This document shows positions 60,389 through 64,000 of a stretch of 64,000 nt of DNA, in pieces. Within the stretch, counting starts at the first letter, position 1, and every line of letters begins with the position of its first letter. The position numbers were made by a program, and so were the translations under genes. Under the pieces are notes generated by a model that was given only the letters and a program-made list of their open reading frames with translations, was not told the DNA's origin and searched no databases. Location: contig NZ_JACIFA010000006.1 of NCBI RefSeq assembly GCF_014197135.1, positions 1 through 64,000 on the forward strand, read 5' to 3'. This stretch comes from Sphingomonas zeae. Lineage in GTDB: Bacteria; Pseudomonadota; Alphaproteobacteria; Sphingomonadales; Sphingomonadaceae.

Positions 60389-61075
60389 TCAGCTCAGGTC
60401 GTGCAGGTCTTTGCCGAGCGGCGCGGTGATGCGAAGGTCCGAGAAGCGCACCTCCAGCCCCTCGCGCTCCGGCGTGCACGCCATCGGCCCGACCCGGTAG
60501 CCGGACGCGACCGGAAACGGTGCCAGCCGGACCAGCGGCCAGTGTTTGCCATCGGCCGAAACCTGAAGGCGCAGCACCCCCTTGGCGACCGTCGCCCGCA
60601 TCCAAAAGTCGGACGCCTCGCCCTCATAGGGGCCGGTCGCCCAGTCCGACCGCCCATCGGTCAGTACGCTGCTCAACATCGCGCGGCCGTCGGACAGTTC
60701 GATCCCCGCCTTCACCCAGCGCCGCTCGTCGACCCGCACCATGATCCCCGCCTGGTCGTACAGCTTGTCATAGCGCCCCCGGATGCGCAGCTGCGCGGTA
60801 AAGGCGTCGCCGGCCGGGAAACCCAGAAAGTGGCCGCTGTCGCGGGTGAAGCCATAATGGGTCTCGCGCCAGAAATCGGTGCCGCGCTCGGTGGTCATCA
60901 CCAGATCGCCATTCGCCTCCGCCCGCCAGACTTTGGGCGGGTTCAGCCAGACGCCGTCCTGTCGCCCCAGCACCGCCGCCGCCGCCGCCGCGCCCGCTGC
61001 CGCCGCCATCTGCGGCACGCCCAGCGCGACCGCGCTGCCCAGGATCGCGCGGCGCGACATATGCGGTTCGTCCAT
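60389..61075 (-). CDS. DUF1349-like (concanavalin-type) exported protein
   Basis: The 228-residue protein has a Tat-like or twin-Arg start (MSRRAILGSAVALGVPQMAAAAGAA). A beta-sandwich follows with FWRETHYGFTRDSGHFLG, FTAQLRIRGRYDKLYDQAG, MVRVDERRWVKAGIEL, ASDFWMRATVAKGVLRLQVSADG and FPVASGYRVGPMACTPEREG. These match the DUF1349 family (YesU-like), carbohydrate-binding-like folds of unclear function. ATG 61075 is listed, ATG 61060 also possible. It is coupled to the acetyltransferase and divergent from the tetR gene. Confidence 0.82.
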   Translation of the reverse strand: MDEPHMSRRAILGSAVALGVPQMAAAAGAAAAAAVLGRQDGVWLNPPKVWRAEANGDLVMTTERGTDFWRETHYGFTRDSGHFLGFPAGDAFTAQLRIRGRYDKLYDQAGIMVRVDERRWVKAGIELSDGRAMLSSVLTDGRSDWATGPYEGEASDFWMRATVAKGVLRLQVSADGKHWPLVRLAPFPVASGYRVGPMACTPEREGLEVRFSDLRITAPLGKDLHDLS

Positions 61076-61133
61076 GGTTCTTCTTTCCCGTTTTGCGCTA
61101 CGGCAGATCGCTTTCCTGCCTCGTCTCGACTGT

Positions 61134-61153
61134 ATGTGTACATTTGTACATAT
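61134..61153. promoter_or_regulatory. Imperfect palindrome, likely TetR operator
   Basis: The 20 bases at 61134-61153 are symmetric at 8 of 10 paired positions (ATGTGTACAT / TTGTACATAT), and include two TGTACA units. The site lies in the divergent gap between the DUF1349 gene and tetR, 22 bases before the tetR ATG. Confidence 0.6.
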
Positions 61154-61174
61154 TCGATGCAACGGAGTTTTTGT

Positions 61175-61732
61175 ATGGCCGACGGATTCGCGAGACGAAA
61201 TGACCCGGAGCGTCGGCAACGCATCATCGCCGCGGCGCTGGAGGTAATCGCCGAACACGGGGTGCCCGGCACCACCCATCGCCGGATCGCGGCGGCGGCC
61301 GGGGTGCCGCTCGGCTCGGTCACCTATTATTTCACCTCGCTGGAAACGTTGCTGACCGATGCCTTCACCCAACTTGCGGAGGAATCGTCGCACGCCTTCG
61401 CCGCGCGCATGGCGCAGGCCCAAAGCCACGACGATGCGCGCGCGGCGATCATCGACATCATCGCAGGCTCGGTCTGGGCTGAGCCGCGCACGCTGCTGCT
61501 CAGTTACGAACTTTATGCCTTTGCCGCGCGCCATCCTTCCGTCTCGACCGTCATGCAGGGCTGGATGAACAACAGCCGCGCCGCACTGGAGCGGTTCTTC
61601 GATCCGTTGACCGCCCGCGCGCTCGATGCGCTGGTCGAGGGGATCGGCATCCACAATTCGATCGACCCCGCCCCGCTCGACCGGAATGCGATCAGCGACA
61701 TCGTGCATCGGATCACCGGCGGCGCGGGGTGA
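61175..61732 (+). CDS. TetR-family transcriptional regulator
   Basis: The protein has 185 residues. The N-terminal helix-turn-helix is RRQRIIAAALEVIAEHG and TTHRRIAAAAGVPLGSVTYYFTSLETLL. The helical C-terminal ligand domain (SYELYAFAARHPSVSTVMQGWM) resembles the TetR_C group seen with short-chain dehydrogenases. AACGGAG precedes ATG 61175. It is divergent from the DUF1349 gene and is followed by a dehydrogenase on the same strand; either could be its target. The ligand is unknown. Confidence 0.88.
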   Translation: MADGFARRNDPERRQRIIAAALEVIAEHGVPGTTHRRIAAAAGVPLGSVTYYFTSLETLLTDAFTQLAEESSHAFAARMAQAQSHDDARAAIIDIIAGSVWAEPRTLLLSYELYAFAARHPSVSTVMQGWMNNSRAALERFFDPLTARALDALVEGIGIHNSIDPAPLDRNAISDIVHRITGGAG

Positions 61733-61793
61733 ACGAAAGCCGGTCGCGATCATTGTGCGAAGGATCATTTCACCCGACCTCGGAGACGCATCG

Positions 61794-62582
61794 ATGAAGA
61801 CCAGCGGCAACACGATCCTGATGACGGGCGGCGGCAGCGGTATCGGCGAGGCGCTGGCCCATCGCTTCCATGATCGCGGCGACACGGTCATCATCGCAGG
61901 GCGTCGCCGCGAGACGCTGGAAAAGGCCGCGGAAGGGCGCGAGCGCATCCATGTCGTCACGCTCGATGTCGAGGATGCAGCGGCGGTGGATGCCTTCGCG
62001 CGAGCCATCGTCGCCGACTTTCCCGCGCTGAACGTGCTGTTCAACAATGCGGGCATCATGAAGTTCGAGGACCTGACCGGGCGCCGTGACCTGGCCGATG
62101 CCGAGGCGACGCTGACCACCAACATCCTGGGTCCGATCCGGCTCACCAACGCACTGATCGACCATCTGGTCACGCAGAGCGACGCGGCAATCGTCAACGT
62201 GACCTCGGGCCTTGCCTTCGTACCGCTGGTCGCGGCGCCCACCTATTCGGCGACCAAGGCGGCGATCCATTCCTATACCGTGTCGCTGCGCACCCAGCTG
62301 GAAGGCAAGGTCGAGGTGATCGAGCTGGCCCCGCCGGGCGTGCAGACCGACCTGACGCCGGGTCAGGCGCATCGTCCGGGCTATGTGCCCCTGGAAGAAT
62401 TTGCCGATGCGGTCGCCGCGCAGTTCGCGCAAACGCCGACGCCGTCCGAAATCCTGGTCGAGCAGGTGCGCCCGTTCCGCATGGCCGAACGCGAGGGCAA
62501 GTTCGACGAGACTCTGAGGAACCTGACCAAGCGCGCCGCCGAGCAGCGGGCGGCGGGCGACCGGATCCAGTCGGGCAACTGA
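61794..62582 (+). CDS. Short-chain dehydrogenase/reductase (DltE-like)
   Basis: The protein has 262 residues. The Rossmann loop is LMTGGGSGIGEALAHRF; FNNAGIMKFEDL follows; the active site is VNVTSGLAFVPLVAAPTYSATKAAI, with the Ser, Tyr and Lys catalytic set; APPGVQTDLTPGQ is the family C-terminal region. The pattern is that of DltE-type oxidoreductases. GGAGA precedes ATG 61794. It lies 61 bases after tetR and is likely under its control. The substrate is not evident. Confidence 0.87.
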   Translation: MKTSGNTILMTGGGSGIGEALAHRFHDRGDTVIIAGRRRETLEKAAEGRERIHVVTLDVEDAAAVDAFARAIVADFPALNVLFNNAGIMKFEDLTGRRDLADAEATLTTNILGPIRLTNALIDHLVTQSDAAIVNVTSGLAFVPLVAAPTYSATKAAIHSYTVSLRTQLEGKVEVIELAPPGVQTDLTPGQAHRPGYVPLEEFADAVAAQFAQTPTPSEILVEQVRPFRMAEREGKFDETLRNLTKRAAEQRAAGDRIQSGN

Positions 62583-62619
62583 GGCTTGGGAACGGGCAAC
62601 GGGTCGGCTATGGACGGCC

Positions 62620-62886
62620 ATGGATTTCGACCAGTTGCTCGTCCGCTTTTTCGGCACCGAAGAGATTGCCGACCTCACCCCCGATCAGCTCAGCGCGGGG
62701 GTGGATCGGCTGCGCGTCCAGTTCGGACTGGAGCGCGACAGCGGCCGCCGCTTCGCGCTCTGGTGCCTGGCTTATATGATCGGCGTCGCCCCGGACATCG
62801 AAGACGCGTTCGAGAATGAGGAAGACCGCGAAGCAGCACGCGACTTCATGGACAGCGTCGATAGCGAAATGGACGAAGAGGACTGA
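62620..62886 (+). CDS. Small acidic protein, unknown
   Basis: This 88-residue, very acidic protein starts MDFDQLLVRFFGTEEIADLTPDQ and ends EDREAARDFMDSVDSEMDEED. A middle part with GLERDSGRRFALWCLAYMIGVAPD is helical. It resembles short conserved proteins of sphingomonads without assigned function. It lies 37 bases after the dehydrogenase on the same strand. Confidence 0.7.
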   Translation: MDFDQLLVRFFGTEEIADLTPDQLSAGVDRLRVQFGLERDSGRRFALWCLAYMIGVAPDIEDAFENEEDREAARDFMDSVDSEMDEED

Positions 62887-62897
62887 TTTGCGTCTAG

Positions 62898-62994
62898 CCC
62901 CTCCCCTTCAGGGGAGGGGTTGGGGTGGGGCCTTTCCAGCGGCTTATCGTTTGCGGTAGCGCCCCACCCCCTGCCCCTCCCCTGAAGGGGAGGG
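62898..62994. repeat. Long inverted repeat of two palindromic units
   Basis: Each arm is itself a palindrome (CCCCTCCCCTTCAGGGGAGG at 62898-62917; CCCCTCCCCTGAAGGGGAGG at 62974-62993), and the whole is an inverted pair about 30 bases apart (TGGGGTGGGGC with GCCCCACCCC). This is the style of intergenic REP-type repeats. It sits between convergent genes and may act as a terminator both ways. Confidence 0.8.
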
Positions 62995-63005
62995 GTTATT
63001 CAGCC

Positions 63006-63851
63006 TCAGCCCGCCGCGACCATCCGCTGGGTCTGCTCGCCCAGCTTGTCGATGCCCAACCGCACCATCTGGCCCGCGCGGAGATAGACCGGCGGCTTCT
63101 GGCCCAGGCCGACGCCCTCGGGCGTGCCGGTCGAAATGATGTCACCCGGTTCCAGCGTGCAGAACTGGCTGACATAGGCGACCAGTTCGGCGACCGAGAA
63201 GATCATGTCGGCGGTGCTGCTGTCCTGATAGCGCTTGCCGTCGACTTCCAGCCACAGGCGCAGGTCCTGCGGATCGCCCACCTCGTCCACCGTGACCAGC
63301 CATGGCCCGGTGGGTCCGAACGTGTCGCATCCCTTGCCCTTGTCCCAGGTGCCGCCGCGCTCCAGCTGGAACTCGCGCTCCGACACGTCGTGCACGACGC
63401 AGTAGCCCGCGACATGCGACAGCGCCTCGGCTTCCGTCAGGTAACGGCCGCGCGTGCCGATCACGACGCCGAGTTCGACCTCCCAGTCGGTCTTTTCCGA
63501 ACCACGCGGGATTTCGACATCGTCGTTCGGACCGACGACCGCGCTACTCCACTTGCCGAACACGACCGGCTCGGCGGGAATGGGCAGATTGCTCTCGGCG
63601 GCATGGGCTCGGTAGTTCAGGCCGATGCAGACGAACTTGCCGGGGCGTGCGACGCATGAGCCCAGCCGCGGATTGCCCTCGACCACGGGCAGCGTCGCGG
63701 GATCGAGGGCGGCGATCTCCGCCAGACCCTGCGGCGTCAGCCGGTCGCCCGCCAGATCGCCGAGCGCTGCGGGCAGTGCGCGGATGCGGCCCTGATCGTC
63801 CAGCAGTCCGGCACGCTCACGCTCCATCTCGCCATAACGCAACAACTTCAT
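63006..63851 (-). CDS. Fumarylacetoacetase-family hydrolase (FAHD / ureidoglycolate lyase-like)
   Basis: The 281-residue enzyme has the FAH metal site in DWEVELGVVIGTRGRYL, the conserved VCIGLNYRAHAAE and KWSSAVVGPNDDVEIP, AGYCVVHDVSERE, GTWDKGKGCDTFGPTGPW, SVAELVAYVSQF and GDIISTGTPEGVGLGQKPP. These match the branch with 2,4-diketo-3-deoxy-L-fuconate/rhamnonate hydrolases and ureidoglycolate lyase-like proteins. The substrate is not certain. A LacI-type palindrome about 75 bases upstream favours sugar-acid breakdown. Confidence 0.9.
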   Translation of the reverse strand: MKLLRYGEMERERAGLLDDQGRIRALPAALGDLAGDRLTPQGLAEIAALDPATLPVVEGNPRLGSCVARPGKFVCIGLNYRAHAAESNLPIPAEPVVFGKWSSAVVGPNDDVEIPRGSEKTDWEVELGVVIGTRGRYLTEAEALSHVAGYCVVHDVSEREFQLERGGTWDKGKGCDTFGPTGPWLVTVDEVGDPQDLRLWLEVDGKRYQDSSTADMIFSVAELVAYVSQFCTLEPGDIISTGTPEGVGLGQKPPVYLRAGQMVRLGIDKLGEQTQRMVAAG

Positions 63852-63919
63852 CCCTCGGTCTCCTTATCCTTGGCGCGGCGCCACCGGTGATTGCCCCCTC
63901 CCCCCTAACGCCTTGCAGG

Positions 63920-63933
63920 TTTTAGCGCTACCA
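63920..63933. promoter_or_regulatory. Possible LacI-family operator upstream of the FAH gene
   Basis: TTTTAGC-GCTACCA is a palindrome around GCGC with a good right half (GCTACCA) and two mismatches in the left. TGGTAGCGCTACCA-type operators are common for LacI-family sugar regulators in sphingomonads. It is 69 bases before the minus-strand FAH start. The rest of 63852-64000 shows no complete gene. Confidence 0.45.
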
Positions 63934-64000
63934 GCCTCGGCATCTTGCCATCATGGCTGTATCGGCCCATCGGCGCGAGCCCCGGCTTTGCGAAGGATGT

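Noticed and set aside
61076..62242. Upstream extension of the DUF1349 frame to 617 codons
   Set aside because: The extra part is antisense to tetR and the dehydrogenase; the signal-like start at 61075/61060 fits better.
1..64000. CRISPR array or rRNA operon
   Set aside because: No regularly spaced direct repeats and no 16S/23S/5S-like stretches were seen.

Overview
The window looks like chromosomal DNA of an alphaproteobacterium of the Sphingomonadaceae, most likely Sphingomonas. This is inferred from the high G+C content, from the gene groups rpmH-rnpA-yidD-yidC-yihA, mutM/ubiE-ubiB-coaBC-dut and Smr-mltA-Tim44/secB, and from many GTG starts and 4-base ATGA/GTGA overlaps.

Layout. Positions 1-2583 are the end of an integrated element: an IS5-type transposase tail, a gene remnant cut by that IS, and a large serine recombinase gene that runs antisense through a tRNA-Leu(CAA) gene, the probable attachment site. 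From 2641 to about 42500 the content is mostly core: comM-like ATPase, L34/RNase P protein/YidD/YidC/YihA, dapE, MltA with a Smr protein and a Tim44-like protein, secB, murJ, trpS, dnaA, rpsT, mutM, ubiE/ubiB, a seven-gene overlapping chain with coaBC and dut, galU, a wecB-wecC pair for UDP-ManNAcA, rpsU, cysS, a chemoreceptor, an M48 protease, DAHP synthase, tRNA-Glu(CTC), rlmJ and a RluE-like enzyme. A cysteine synthase/desulfhydrase-type gene at 41448-42524 sits between remnants of a transposase and a GNAT acetyltransferase.

The most coherent accessory unit is 43191-59592, read here as an oxygen-limitation module. It holds ompW, anaerobic hemN, two Fnr-type regulators with cysteine clusters, cydDC, cydABX (cytochrome bd), a small unknown protein, a GAF/Fis regulator without an AAA+ domain, aldehyde dehydrogenase, zinc alcohol dehydrogenase, an acetyl-CoA hydrolase/CoA-transferase and a GNAT acetyltransferase. 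Five perfect TTGAC-N4-GTCAA palindromes, plus one near match, stand in front of ompW/hemN, cydAB/cydD, the small unknown gene, the alcohol dehydrogenase and the GNAT gene. They tie the region into one probable Fnr regulon that pairs a high-affinity oxidase and anaerobic haem synthesis with ethanol/acetate metabolism.

The right end (59835-64000) holds a NodL/Maa-type acetyltransferase with a DUF1349-like protein, a TetR regulator followed by a short-chain dehydrogenase, a small acidic protein, a long inverted repeat and a fumarylacetoacetase-family hydrolase behind a possible LacI-type operator.

All calls come from reading the sequence and from recalled family knowledge. No database search or structure prediction was run.
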